Shown piece by piece: positions 1 through 8,463 of a DNA stretch of 56,303 nucleotides. Source of the DNA: Maritimibacter sp. (GTDB lineage Bacteria; Pseudomonadota; Alphaproteobacteria; Rhodobacterales; Rhodobacteraceae); contig NZVC01000043.1 of assembly GCA_002701395.1 (NCBI GenBank), positions 62,601 to 118,903 on the forward strand, in the 5' to 3' direction. The position numbers and the translations under genes were made by a program. The notes under the pieces are model-generated. The model had not been told where the DNA came from and ran no database searches. It was given only the letters and a program-made list of their open reading frames with translations. How positions within the stretch are numbered: the stretch's first letter is position 1; the number at the start of each line of letters is the position of its first letter.

Positions 1-480
1 GTGGGGCCGGACGTGACCCGCTTTGTCATGCTGACGCGCAAGAACGACGCGCCGCTGGACTTCGATTTCGACAAGGTTCTTGAACAATCCAAGGACAATC
101 CGGTGTTTTATGTCCAATATGCGAACGCTCGGATCCATTCCGTGCTGCGCAAGGCGGCAGAGCAGGGGCTGGAGCTGACCGACGTTCCGTCGCTGGAGGA
201 CGAGGCCGAGGTCGCCGTCGCCAAGAAGCTGGCCGAGTGGCCGCGCCTTGTCGAGATCGCCGCGCGCACGAACGAACCGCACCGGATCGCCTTCTACTTG
301 TACGAACTCGCATCGGATTTCCACTCGCTCTGGAACAAGGGCAACGAGAAGCCCGAGCTGCGCTTCCTGCAGGAAGATCAGGCCACAGCGGAAAAAATTG
401 CGCTGCCACGAGCCGTTGGCGTTGTTATTTCGTCCGGCCTTGGTATTCTTGGCGTGACCCCGGTCGAGGAAATGCGCTGA
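1..480 (+). CDS. argS: Arginyl-tRNA synthetase, C-terminal part (gene cut by window start)
   Basis: Carboxy-terminal 159 residues of the cytosolic class I enzyme that charges tRNA-Arg. The frame is open from the first base, so the gene starts outside the window and its start cannot be seen. What remains is mainly the all-helical DALR anticodon-binding domain: [10 protein letters not shown] at visible residues 39-48 is the characteristic opening of this domain, and [17 protein letters not shown] at 98-114 is also typical. The SPOR gene follows in the same direction after about 60-90 bases. In Rhodobacterales I know argS as the first gene of an argS-SPOR-nagZ-scpA-scpB run, which is what is seen here. 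Confidence 0.93.
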   Translation: MGPDVTRFVMLTRKNDAPLDFDFDKVLEQSKDNPVFYVQYANARIHSVLRKAAEQGLELTDVPSLEDEAEVAVAKKLAEWPRLVEIAARTNEPHRIAFYLYELASDFHSLWNKGNEKPELRFLQEDQATAEKIALPRAVGVVISSGLGILGVTPVEEMR

Positions 481-570
481 CAAACAGGCGCGCCTTGTCC
501 GATCACGGGTCCTGAAGCAGGCAAGAAAACCCGACGCGCCGAAATGGCCGACAGGGGCAGTGAGGCAGAC

Positions 571-1569
571 ATGGCGGATTTGTACCTGGGCGAAAGCCTG
601 GAACCCGAAGCCGTATCCGTACCAAGCATTTTCGGTGCCGTGTTCACGTGGACCGGCGCATTGATGTCGGTCGCGTTGATCGGCGGCTTGGGCGTATGGG
701 GCTATCAACTTGCGGTACGCGACGTGTCAGGCGTTCCGGTCGTGCGCGCGCTGGAAGGGCCGATGCGGGTCGCTCCGGACGATCCGGGCGGCGAGCAGGC
801 GGAACATCAGGGCCTTGCGGTGAACAACGTGGCCGCCGAGGGCGTGGCCGCCGGGCCCGCCGACCGGCTGGTGCTTGCGCCGCCGCCGCTGAGCCTGTCG
901 GAAGAGGACACTGCCGGTCCGGGCGACACCGCTGCGGCAGAACCGGCGCCCGAGGAAGAGATCATCGACCTGATGGCCGAAGCGCCCGCCGACGATCCCG
1001 AAGCCGGGGTTGCCGACGAGACGCCCGCCGACATGACCGCGATGGTCGACGAACTGACCGACGGCGTCGAGCCGCTGGGCGGTGTCGACGAGCCGGTCCG
1101 CCCGCTGATCGAAACGATCCCCGCCAGCGTCGCGGGCGTGTCCGTCAGCCCGCTTCCGATTGCGCGCCCCGCCTCTGTCACCGCTGCGGCGGCCCCGGCC
1201 GATGCCTCTGGCGAGGACGCGGTGGCCGAAGCCGTCGCCGCCGCCGTGTTGCGGAACGTGACACCCACGGTCGCCCCGAATGCGGACCTGTCCGAGATCG
1301 ACGGGGCAGAGGTCGAGCCCGGCACCCGCCTTGTGCAGTTCGGCGCCTTCGCCAGCCCGGAAGAGGCCCGCGCCGCGTGGGACAAGATGGACGCGCAGTT
1401 CACCGACTTTCTGACCAACAAGCGCCGCGTGATCGAAAAGGCGCTGTCGGGCGGCAAGACCTTCTATCGTCTGCGCGCGATGAACTTCGCCGACACCTCT
1501 GACGCGCGCCGCTTCTGTGCCGCCTTCGTCGCCGAGGGACAGGCCTGCATTCCGGTGGTGGCCCGCTGA
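571..1569 (+). CDS. SPOR-domain inner-membrane protein
   Basis: Predicted single-span membrane protein that binds denuded peptidoglycan through a C-terminal SPOR domain, probably at the division septum. From the chosen start: a short cytoplasmic N-terminus, one membrane segment at about residues 27-48, a long Ala/Pro/Glu-rich periplasmic linker, then the SPOR domain in the last 80 residues (it begins TRLVQFGAFASPEEA). The ATG at 571 is preferred because GAGG stands five bases before it; an in-frame ATG at 544 would add nine residues but has no clear ribosome site. Its stop overlaps the nagZ start by one base (TGATG), so the two are probably translationally coupled. A role in cell-wall turnover with NagZ is inferred from this pairing. 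Confidence 0.85.
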   Translation: MADLYLGESLEPEAVSVPSIFGAVFTWTGALMSVALIGGLGVWGYQLAVRDVSGVPVVRALEGPMRVAPDDPGGEQAEHQGLAVNNVAAEGVAAGPADRLVLAPPPLSLSEEDTAGPGDTAAAEPAPEEEIIDLMAEAPADDPEAGVADETPADMTAMVDELTDGVEPLGGVDEPVRPLIETIPASVAGVSVSPLPIARPASVTAAAAPADASGEDAVAEAVAAAVLRNVTPTVAPNADLSEIDGAEVEPGTRLVQFGAFASPEEARAAWDKMDAQFTDFLTNKRRVIEKALSGGKTFYRLRAMNFADTSDARRFCAAFVAEGQACIPVVAR

Positions 1570-2579
1570 TGACCGCCCGCGCGGCGGCCATCCTTGGATG
1601 CGACGGGCCGCGCCTGACGCCCGACGAGCGCCGTTTCTTTGCGGATGCGCAGCCGTGGGGCTTTATCCTGTTCGCGCGGAATATTCAGACCCCGGATCAG
1701 GTGGTGCGGCTGACGTCGGGCCTGCGCGACGCGGTGGGCCGCGACGTTCCGGTGCTGATCGACCAAGAGGGCGGGCGCGTCCAGCGCATGACCCCGCCGC
1801 ATTGGCGCCAGTGGCTGCCGCCGCTGGACCAGACCGAACGGGCGGGCGCCGACGCCGCGCGCGCGATGGAACTGCGGTATCGGATCATCGCGTCCGAACT
1901 GCTGGCCATCGGCATCGACGTGAACTGTGCCCCATGTCTGGACGTTGCGCGTCCCGATACCCACGCCGTGCTGCGCAACCGCTGCTATGGCGGCGACCCG
2001 CAGACCGTCACCACGGTCGGCCGCGCCGCCGCGCGCGGGCTGATGGTGGGCGGTGTCCTGCCGGTGATGAAACACATGCCCGGTCACGGCCGCGCGCTGG
2101 TGGACAGCCACCTGTCGCTGCCGGTGGTGTCCGAACCGCTGGACGTGTTGCAGTCGGTCGACTTCGCGCCCTTTGCGGCCTTGTCCGATCTGCCGATGGC
2201 GATGTCGGCCCATGTCGTGTTCGAGGCGATCGACCCCGACAACCCCGCCACCACGTCGCCGGACGTCATTTCCCTGATCCGCCAGACGCTTGGCTACGAC
2301 GGCCTGCTGATGTCCGACGACCTGTCGATGGAGGCGCTGTCCGGCGGCGCCGGCGACCGGGCCGCGGCGTCGCGTGCCGCGGGCTGCGACATGGTCCTGC
2401 ACTGCAACGGCCACATGGACGAGATGCAGCAGGTCGTGGCCGCCGCAGGCGTACTGGACGGACAGGCCGCCCGCCGGGCCGAGGCCGCGCTGAGCGCGCG
2501 CACAAAGCCCGATTCCATTGACATTGCCGACGCAGAAGCAGAACTTGAGACGCTTCTGGGCGGCAAGGTGCATGGCTGA
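1569..2579 (+). CDS. nagZ: Beta-N-acetylhexosaminidase (NagZ), glycoside hydrolase family 3
   Basis: Cytosolic enzyme that removes N-acetylglucosamine from recycled muropeptides (GlcNAc-anhydroMurNAc peptides). At 336 residues it has the usual length of bacterial NagZ. Visible family signatures are IDQEGGRVQR at 64-73, KHMPGHG at 168-174 followed by DSH at 179-181 (the flexible catalytic loop with the general acid/base His), and SDDLSM at 249-254, which holds the nucleophile aspartate. It starts inside the stop codon of the SPOR gene and its end overlaps scpA by eight bases, so it is part of one operon. No signal peptide is seen, as expected for this cytoplasmic enzyme. Confidence 0.95.
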   Translation: MTARAAAILGCDGPRLTPDERRFFADAQPWGFILFARNIQTPDQVVRLTSGLRDAVGRDVPVLIDQEGGRVQRMTPPHWRQWLPPLDQTERAGADAARAMELRYRIIASELLAIGIDVNCAPCLDVARPDTHAVLRNRCYGGDPQTVTTVGRAAARGLMVGGVLPVMKHMPGHGRALVDSHLSLPVVSEPLDVLQSVDFAPFAALSDLPMAMSAHVVFEAIDPDNPATTSPDVISLIRQTLGYDGLLMSDDLSMEALSGGAGDRAAASRAAGCDMVLHCNGHMDEMQQVVAAAGVLDGQAARRAEAALSARTKPDSIDIADAEAELETLLGGKVHG

Positions 2580-3369
2580 GCAACAACAGGCATACGACAA
2601 CGTCACCAGTGTCGAGGCGCGCCGCGCGGCCGAGGCGCTGATCGTCGACGTGGACGGGTTCGAGGGGCCGCTTGACCTGCTTCTGACCCTGTCGCGCACC
2701 CAGAAGGTCGACCTGCGCAAGGTGTCCGTTCTTCAGCTGTCGGAACAGTACCTTGCCTTCATCCGCAAGGCCCGCGACCTGCGGATCGAACTGGCCGCCG
2801 ACTATCTTGTGATGGCCGCGTGGCTGGCGTTTTTGAAGTCGCGCCTGCTGCTGCCCCCCGATCCTACCGAGGAAGGCCCCTCGGGCGAGGAACTGGCCGC
2901 GCACCTTGCGTTTCAATTGGAACGGCTTCAGGCGATGCGCGACTGTGCCGCGCGGCTGATGGGGCGCGACCAGAAGGGCCGCGACTTTTTCGTGCGCGGT
3001 ATTCCCGAGAAACAGGAACGCGTGCGGCGGATCGAGTATACGGCGACGCTGTTGGACCTGATGCAGGCCTATGCCCGCATCCGCACGCGGGACGAATTCC
3101 GCCCCTTCGTGATGGACCGCGACAGGGTGCTGACGATGGAACAGGCGCTGGAACGGATGCGGCCGCTGATCGGGTTCGCGGGCGACTGGACGGACCTGCT
3201 GTCGTACCTGCCGGATGGCTGGGAAACCGATCCGGCGATGCGCCGCTCGGCGACGGCGGCGACCTTCGCGGCCTCGCTTCAGCTGGTGAAAGAGGGACAT
3301 ATGGAGATACGGCAGTCCGAAACCTACGCGCCGATCCAGCTGCGCCGCAAGGAGCGCCCGGATGGCTGA
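2572..3369 (+). CDS. scpA: Segregation and condensation protein A
   Basis: Kleisin subunit of the SMC-ScpAB chromosome condensation complex, bridging the SMC heads. The conserved N-terminal block VDGFEGPLDLLLTLSRTQKV starts near residue 23 and the C-terminal winged-helix region ends in LRRKERPDG. An upstream in-frame ATG at 2518 exists, but the ATG at 2572 is chosen because it begins right at the nagZ stop and the added 18 residues look unlike the family. It overlaps nagZ by eight bases and scpB by eight bases, the tight coupling usual for scpA-scpB. No SMC gene lies in this window; the partner must be elsewhere. Confidence 0.92.
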   Translation: MAEQQQAYDNVTSVEARRAAEALIVDVDGFEGPLDLLLTLSRTQKVDLRKVSVLQLSEQYLAFIRKARDLRIELAADYLVMAAWLAFLKSRLLLPPDPTEEGPSGEELAAHLAFQLERLQAMRDCAARLMGRDQKGRDFFVRGIPEKQERVRRIEYTATLLDLMQAYARIRTRDEFRPFVMDRDRVLTMEQALERMRPLIGFAGDWTDLLSYLPDGWETDPAMRRSATAATFAASLQLVKEGHMEIRQSETYAPIQLRRKERPDG

Positions 3370-4072
3370 GGAAGACGTGGACACGGCGGCGTCCGAAACG
3401 CGGCCCGAAGCGGAAGACGCAGGTCCCGCCGAGGAAGAGCGCAGCCTGTTCGAGGCGCCTCCGATGGCGGAACAGGAGCGCATGGTCGAGGCCATCCTGT
3501 TCGCCTCGGCAGAGCCGGTGTCGGTGGCCGAGCTGAACGCGCGGATGCCGCATGGATCGGATGCGGCCGAGGCGCTGGTCTACCTGCGCAAACGCTACGA
3601 GGGACGGGGCGTTCACCTTGTCCGCGTCGGCGACGCGTGGGCGCTGCGCACGGCGCCGGACCTTGGCTTTCTGATGCAGAAGGAAACCGTCGAGACCCGC
3701 AAGCTGTCGCGCGCCGCGGTCGAGACGCTGGCCATCGTCGCCTATCACCAGCCGGTCACGCGGGCCGAGATCGAGGAAATTCGTGGCGTTTCCGTGTCCA
3801 GAGGCACCGTAGACCAGCTATTAGAGCTGGAATGGATACGGTTCGGGCGGCGAAGGATGACTCCGGGCCGGCCTGTTACATATGTAGTGACAGAAGAGTT
3901 CCTGGATCATTTCGGGCTGGAGAACGCCCGCGATTTGCCGGGGCTGAAGGAACTGCGCGAGGCCGGGCTTCTGGAAAGCCGTCCGCAGATGGGACCGCTG
4001 GCCGCCGGCCAAAGCGAACCGGACGACGACGAGGGCGTGCCCGACACCGATCAGGGCGAGATGTTCGAATAG
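3362..4072 (+). CDS. scpB: Segregation and condensation protein B
   Basis: Partner of ScpA in the SMC condensin complex; ScpB dimers bind the middle of ScpA. The 236-residue protein has an acidic N-terminal extension (first 38 residues) and then two winged-helix domains. Family signatures are VEAILFASAEPVSVAEL from about residue 42 and LAIVAYHQPVTRAEIEEIRG from about residue 123, the best conserved part of ScpB. The start overlaps the scpA end by eight bases, with GGAG in the scpA tail as ribosome site. The acidic tail DDDEGVPDTDQGEMFE is likely disordered. Confidence 0.93.
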   Translation: MAEEDVDTAASETRPEAEDAGPAEEERSLFEAPPMAEQERMVEAILFASAEPVSVAELNARMPHGSDAAEALVYLRKRYEGRGVHLVRVGDAWALRTAPDLGFLMQKETVETRKLSRAAVETLAIVAYHQPVTRAEIEEIRGVSVSRGTVDQLLELEWIRFGRRRMTPGRPVTYVVTEEFLDHFGLENARDLPGLKELREAGLLESRPQMGPLAAGQSEPDDDEGVPDTDQGEMFE

Positions 4073-4096
4073 CCTTTCGAACGGAAAGGACGTGCG

Positions 4097-4324
4097 ATGA
4101 ACGCCAACCAGATCATCAACATGATCTTCCGCATGTTCGTGCGGAAGTCGCTTAGCCGCGGGATGAACAAGGGGTTCGACATGCTGGCCGAGCGTCAACG
4201 ACGCGGCAAGCCGGACGCGCCCCGGAACCCCGAGGCGGCTCAGCGCAACGGCAAGCAGGGCCGCGATGCGGCGCGCCGGGCGCGGCAGGGGATGCGCGTC
4301 ATCCGCCGGATCGGCCGCTTCTGA
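4097..4324 (+). CDS. Small basic conserved hypothetical protein
   Basis: A 75-residue, strongly basic protein of unknown function. The N-terminus (NANQIINMIFRMFVRK) could form an amphipathic or membrane-touching helix; the rest is Arg/Lys/Gln-rich and probably disordered, ending IRRIGRF. The start ATG has GGAAAGGA six to twelve bases upstream, a good ribosome site, and the gene follows scpB by only 24 bases in the same direction, so it is likely the last gene of the scp operon. I recall similar short proteins in this position in Rhodobacterales, but no function can be assigned. Confidence 0.7.
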   Translation: MNANQIINMIFRMFVRKSLSRGMNKGFDMLAERQRRGKPDAPRNPEAAQRNGKQGRDAARRARQGMRVIRRIGRF

Positions 4325-4417
4325 TCCTTTTGTGCCGGGAAAGCGATCTGCCTTAGCGGACCATTAGTCTTTCGCTTCTATGCGAAGGGGCAAGGTCTTC
4401 ACGCCCAAGGTGGACGC

Positions 4418-6841
4418 ATGCCCGGTATACCGAACCTCAGGAACATCACTCTTCGAAACCTTGCCCGGATCATCGTGATCTCGGTCGTCGTGCTTGGCGG
4501 CACGATGGCGGCGAACATGGTCTGGAACGTCGTCTCGCTGAAGCAGACGCAGGCGTCGTGGAACAGCTATGCCGAAAGCGCGGATCGCAGGCGGCTGTTG
4601 CTGGACGCCATCGCGGCGAAGCTTGGCTATGGCGGAATGATACATGATTTCAAGAACCTGGTCCTAAGGGGCGATGCCGCCTTGGTGGAGCATGTGGAAC
4701 GTATGACCGATGCCGTTCACGCCGAGTTGGAAGAACTGGCGATGCTGCTGGACGATCCGGCGGCGCAGCAGGACATGGCGACCATCACGGAAACGGTGGA
4801 AACCTACGGCACCTTCGCGGCGCTCGCGTTCCAGATGGGCGCGATGGGCCAGCAGGCCGAAGTGGTGGGGGCGGCCGTGGCGGTGGATGACACGGCGGCG
4901 CTGGCGGCGCTGTCGTCGCTGCGAACACGGCTGCAGACCGGCCAGACCGCGTCACGGGCCGCCCTGCTGACCGAACTGCGTTTCGCGATCGGGTACGGCG
5001 GCCTGATCCACAATTTCAAGACCTTCGTGCTGGGCGGGTCGGATGACGCACAGGAGGGCGCACTGGCGGCCGTCGACCGCGCCCGCACCGCGCTGGCGGC
5101 CTATGAGGCGATCGACCTGTCGCCCGAGGAACGCGCCGCGCTGACCACGGTGGCCGAGATGATCGACAGCTATGCCGACGCGCTGCCGATGGTCGCCGAG
5201 GGCTGGGCCGCGGGGCTGTCGCCCACGGACATCGACGCCACCGTCAAGGTCGACGACGCGCCCGCCGTCGCGGCGCTGGATGCCCTTGAACGCGGCCTGC
5301 TGATCAAGGCGGTCGCGCTGGAGGCCGAGATCGGCGCCAAGCTGTCGGCGGGCATGTTGTACATCTCGATCGGCCTTGTGTTGTCCACACTGATCGCGCT
5401 GGCCATCGTCGTGGTGGCGCATTTGGCCCTGCGGCGCGGCGCCGTTCAACCTGCGGAAGCGGTGGCCGACGGCATCATGCGCCTGACGCAGGGCGACGAC
5501 ACCGTCGATCTGGCCGTTCTGGAAAGCGACAACGAAATCGGCGCCATTGCCCGCGCGTCCGAGGTGTTCCGCCAGAACATGGTGCGCACGAAGGAATTGC
5601 TGGCCGAGCAGGAACGCCAGTCCGCCGCTGCGGAAGAGGCGGCGGAGCAGCAGAAGACCCTGCTGGCCGAGGTGCAGGAGCAAGCTGAACTCGCCCGGCA
5701 GGCGGAACAGCAGCAAGAGGCCGCGCGCGCGGCGCAGGACCGGATCCGCAAGGCCGTGCGCGGCGTGGTCGAAGCGGCGGTCGAAGGCGACTTCCACCGC
5801 CGGATCGACGAAAGCTTCGACGACCCGGAGCTTGCCGCGCTTGCCGACAGCGTGAACCGGCTGATGGGCATCTTCGACGCCGCCGTCACCGACATCGGCG
5901 CGGTCGCGGGGGCGATGGCGCGCGGCGATCTGTCGGTGACGATGTCCGGCAACTATTCCGGCGCGCTGGCCGGTCTGCAGGACGAACTGACCGACGCGCT
6001 GACCCGCATCTCGAACCTGATCGAGGGCGTGGTCGCCACCTCGCAACACGTCCAGACAGAGGTACATTCGATCGACAGTTCCGCCGACGACCTGTCGCGC
6101 CGGACCGAAACGCAGGCCGCCACGCTGGAAGAGTCGGCAGCGGCGATCGTGGCGATGACGCAGCAGGTCAGCGGGGTCGCCGCCAACGCGGACGAGGCCC
6201 GGAACCTGGTGCACGAGGTGTCGCAACTGGCGACCCACGGCGGCGAGGTGGTCGGTGAATCGGTGCGCGCGATGGACCGGATCGTCGGCGCCTCGGCCGA
6301 GATTTCCAAGGTCACCTCGCTGATCGAAGAGATCTCGTTCCAGACCAACCTGCTGGCGCTGAACGCGGGCGTCGAGGCGGCGCGCGCGGGTGAATCCGGG
6401 CGCGGTTTCGCGGTCGTGGCGTCCGAGGTCCGCGCACTGGCGCAGCGGTCCGCCGACGCGGCGCAGGAGATTTCCAAGCTGATCCACACCAGCGAAAGCG
6501 AGATCGCGGGAGGCTCGGGCAAGGTGAACCAGGCCGGGGAAAGCATCCAGAGCGTGGTGCAGCGGATCGGCAAGGTGTCGGAAATCGTCGTGTCGGTCGC
6601 CGACAGCACGCGCGAACAGGCGGCAAGCCTGGAAGAGATCAATCGCGCCGTGAACGATCTGGATCACGCGACCCAGCAGAACGCCGCCATGTTCGAGGAA
6701 ACCACCGCCTCGGTCGCGCAACTGCGCAAGCGCACCGACGACCTGATCTCGCAAGGCACGTCGTTCCGCACCCGCAACGCCTCTCGCGAGGCAGAGGTCT
6801 GGGACATGGCCGACGAAACCCCCGAGCGCCGCAGCGCCTGA
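4418..6841 (+). CDS. Methyl-accepting chemotaxis protein with duplicated sensor motif
   Basis: Inner-membrane chemoreceptor that would signal through CheA/CheW to the flagellar motor. Order of parts: first membrane helix about residues 15-40; periplasmic sensor about 41-310; second membrane helix about 312-336; HAMP linker about 337-395 with a following Glu/Gln-rich coiled coil; a second HAMP-like stretch around 445-500; and the cytoplasmic signalling hairpin in the last 260 residues, whose tip EISFQTNLLALNAGVEAARA is canonical. The sensor holds the same motif twice, GYGGMIHDFKN at 70-80 and GYGGLIHNFKT at 192-202, which points to an internal duplication. No C-terminal CheR-docking pentapeptide is seen. 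No other che genes are nearby; the ligand is unknown. Confidence 0.93.
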   Translation: MPGIPNLRNITLRNLARIIVISVVVLGGTMAANMVWNVVSLKQTQASWNSYAESADRRRLLLDAIAAKLGYGGMIHDFKNLVLRGDAALVEHVERMTDAVHAELEELAMLLDDPAAQQDMATITETVETYGTFAALAFQMGAMGQQAEVVGAAVAVDDTAALAALSSLRTRLQTGQTASRAALLTELRFAIGYGGLIHNFKTFVLGGSDDAQEGALAAVDRARTALAAYEAIDLSPEERAALTTVAEMIDSYADALPMVAEGWAAGLSPTDIDATVKVDDAPAVAALDALERGLLIKAVALEAEIGAKLSAGMLYISIGLVLSTLIALAIVVVAHLALRRGAVQPAEAVADGIMRLTQGDDTVDLAVLESDNEIGAIARASEVFRQNMVRTKELLAEQERQSAAAEEAAEQQKTLLAEVQEQAELARQAEQQQEAARAAQDRIRKAVRGVVEAAVEGDFHRRIDESFDDPELAALADSVNRLMGIFDAAVTDIGAVAGAMARGDLSVTMSGNYSGALAGLQDELTDALTRISNLIEGVVATSQHVQTEVHSIDSSADDLSRRTETQAATLEESAAAIVAMTQQVSGVAANADEARNLVHEVSQLATHGGEVVGESVRAMDRIVGASAEISKVTSLIEEISFQTNLLALNAGVEAARAGESGRGFAVVASEVRALAQRSADAAQEISKLIHTSESEIAGGSGKVNQAGESIQSVVQRIGKVSEIVVSVADSTREQAASLEEINRAVNDLDHATQQNAAMFEETTASVAQLRKRTDDLISQGTSFRTRNASREAEVWDMADETPERRSA

Positions 6842-7181
6842 CGGGGTCGGTCGGTGATAGCGGCAGTGCTGCCGGGTGGGGGCGGCGGAGAGCGCGGCAG
6901 GCAAGGGGCAGGGCGCGGCAGCGAGGGGGCAGGCGGCGGAGGGCGCGGCAGGCAAGGGCCAGGGCGCGGAGGGTGCCGCCTGTGACCTTAAGATCAGGGA
7001 CGCCGAGCGCGGGGATGTTCGGTTGGTCGGTCAGCCGGTTGGACGCTGCCGCCACGGGATGAAGATCACGCAGCCCCGCCGGATGTCCGCGTTACGCCGT
7101 GCTGCCCCGCGTTGCCCCATACCGCCCCGTGCGCCTTCGTGCCGGATCGAAGAACACGATCCACGGAAACAGTGCCGTCGG
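6842..7181. other. Intergenic region between convergent genes, with an internal direct repeat
   Basis: About 340 bases between the chemoreceptor and the dCTP deaminase, which converge here. The first 130 bases hold a G-rich direct repeat (listed separately). The rest shows no convincing gene, tRNA or T-tailed terminator. Short open frames across it carry no recognisable protein signature and no good ribosome site. Confidence 0.6.
6881..6969. repeat. 38-bp direct repeat, two copies at 51-bp period
   Basis: Copy one at 6881-6918 and copy two at 6932-6969 match at 36 of 38 positions by eye (differences at unit positions 11 and 28). The 13-base spacer gives a 51-base period, a multiple of three. 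The repeat is purine-rich on the plus strand (core GGCAAGGG). It lies outside any supported gene. It may be a minisatellite grown by slippage or a decayed coding repeat. Confidence 0.7.
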
Positions 7182-8276
7182 TCAGGGCGCGGCGAAGTGC
7201 TTTGACAGCTTCAGGCCCTGACCCTGATAGTTCGACGCGATGCCCGCGCCGTACAACTGCGCCGGCCGCTCTGCCATCCGCTCGTACACCAGCCGCCCGA
7301 CGATCTGCCCGTGCTCCAGCACGAACGGCGCCTCGTGGCAGCGAACCTCCAGCACGCCGCGGGACCCGGCGCCGCCGACCTCGGAATGGCCAAAGCCCGG
7401 GTCGAAGAACCCGGCATAGTGCACCCGGAATTCGCCCACCATCGCAAGGTAGGGCGCCATCTCGGCTGCGTGTTCGGGCGGGATATGCACCGCTTCGCGG
7501 CTGACAAGGATGTAGAACGCGCCGGGGTCCAGAATGATGCGCCCCTCGGTCGTGCGGACCTCTTCCCAGTAATCGGCGGGGCGATAGCCGCCGATGCGGT
7601 CAAGGTCGATCACCCCGGTGTGCGGCTTGGCGCGGTAGCCGACCAGGTCGGTGCCCTCGGGGCGCAGGTCGACCGAGAAGCCCAGCCCGTTGTCGATGAC
7701 CGCGGGGCCGTTGACCAGCGTGACCGCCTCGTGCAGGCGCCGCAGTTCCGCGTCGTCCAGCACGGCCTGACCGGCGCGGAACCGGATCTGGTTCAGGCGC
7801 ATCCCCGGCTTCACCAGCACCGAGAAGGAGCGGGGGCAGATCTCGGCGTACAGCGGTCCATCGTACCCTTCGGCGATGCGGTCGAATTCCGTGCCGCCAT
7901 CGGTGATCGTGCGCGTCAGAAGGTCCAGCCGCCCGGTCGAGCTTTTGGCATTGGCCACCGCCTGCACGCCGTCCGGCAGCCGCAGCCGTTCCATCAGCGG
8001 GACGACATAGACGCAGCCTTTTTCCAGAACGGCGCCTTCGGTCAGGTCGACGCGGTGCATTTCGAACTCGGCCAGCCGGTCGGCCACCTTCGCGCCGGAC
8101 CCGGCAAGGAAGGACGCGCGCACGCGGTAGGCCACGTTGCCAAGACGAAGATCGAGAGAGGCGGGCTGAACCTGCGCGGCATCCACCGGGACGTCGGATG
8201 TGATCGCGCCCGAGCGGACCATCGCTTCGATCTGCTGGCTGGGAAGTACGCCGGTTCCGGTCAACACGTCGGTCAT
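7182..8276 (-). CDS. dcd: dCTP deaminase, double-length alphaproteobacterial form
   Basis: Converts dCTP to dUTP in pyrimidine deoxynucleotide synthesis, in the cytosol. At 364 residues it is about twice the usual ~190-residue Dcd. The N-terminal half has the dUTPase/Dcd fold with QPASLDLRLG near residue 37 and the core NAKSSTGRLDLLTRTITDGG near 129-148, which carries the Ser and Arg of the phosphate-binding site; LYAEICPRSFSVLVKPG follows. The C-terminal half repeats the fold more weakly (EFRVHYAGFFDPGFG, GHSEVGG). This long form is known from alphaproteobacteria (Pfam DCD family). It lies downstream of tRNA-Pro on the same strand, with a hairpin between them. Confidence 0.88.
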   Translation of the reverse strand: MTDVLTGTGVLPSQQIEAMVRSGAITSDVPVDAAQVQPASLDLRLGNVAYRVRASFLAGSGAKVADRLAEFEMHRVDLTEGAVLEKGCVYVVPLMERLRLPDGVQAVANAKSSTGRLDLLTRTITDGGTEFDRIAEGYDGPLYAEICPRSFSVLVKPGMRLNQIRFRAGQAVLDDAELRRLHEAVTLVNGPAVIDNGLGFSVDLRPEGTDLVGYRAKPHTGVIDLDRIGGYRPADYWEEVRTTEGRIILDPGAFYILVSREAVHIPPEHAAEMAPYLAMVGEFRVHYAGFFDPGFGHSEVGGAGSRGVLEVRCHEAPFVLEHGQIVGRLVYERMAERPAQLYGAGIASNYQGQGLKLSKHFAAP

Positions 8277-8297
8277 CGTCCCCCCGGATACGACGAC

Positions 8298-8320
8298 GCC
8301 CGCGGTAATACTCCGCGGGC
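8298..8320 (-). other. Hairpin between tRNA-Pro and dcd
   Basis: Perfect 8-bp inverted repeat (GCCCGCGG / CCGCGGGC, 7-base loop) just after the tRNA 3' end and 22 bases before the dcd start. There is no T-run, so it may be a tRNA processing or stability element rather than a full terminator. Confidence 0.45.
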
Positions 8321-8331
8321 GGGTAAGAAAT

Positions 8332-8408
8332 TGGTCGGGCTAGCAGGACTCGAACCTACGACCTTCCGTCCCCCAGACGGACGCGCTACCAGACTGCGCC
8401 ATAGCCCG
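8332..8408 (-). tRNA. tRNA-Pro (anticodon GGG)
   Basis: Read on the minus strand this is a complete 77-base cloverleaf. The acceptor stem CGGGCTA pairs with TAGCCCG, the D-stem is GCGC/GCGC, the anticodon stem TCCGT/ACGGA closes the loop CTGGGGG (anticodon GGG, reads proline CCC/CCU), and the T-arm contains GGTTCGAGTCC. The discriminator is A and CCA is encoded. The first base C1 fits the unusual C1 start of bacterial tRNA-Pro. Confidence 0.97.
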
Positions 8409-8463
8409 ACGTGGCGCCCTTCATACCGTTTCTGCCGGGAGGGGCAAGAGCCGATTTCGCCGC

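Noticed and set aside
4952..6955. Long minus-strand open frame (667 codons) across the chemoreceptor
   Set aside because: It is antisense to a clear chemoreceptor; the product is His/Gln/Arg/Gly-rich with no family likeness, as expected of high-GC shadow frames.
6881..6969. Possible CRISPR-like repeat
   Set aside because: Only two units with a 13-base spacer, no cas genes, and very low-complexity purine sequence.
6876..7205. Open frame covering the 38-bp repeat, possible repeat protein
   Set aside because: No ribosome site and Gly/Ala/Gln-only composition; it also runs into the dcd end on the other strand.
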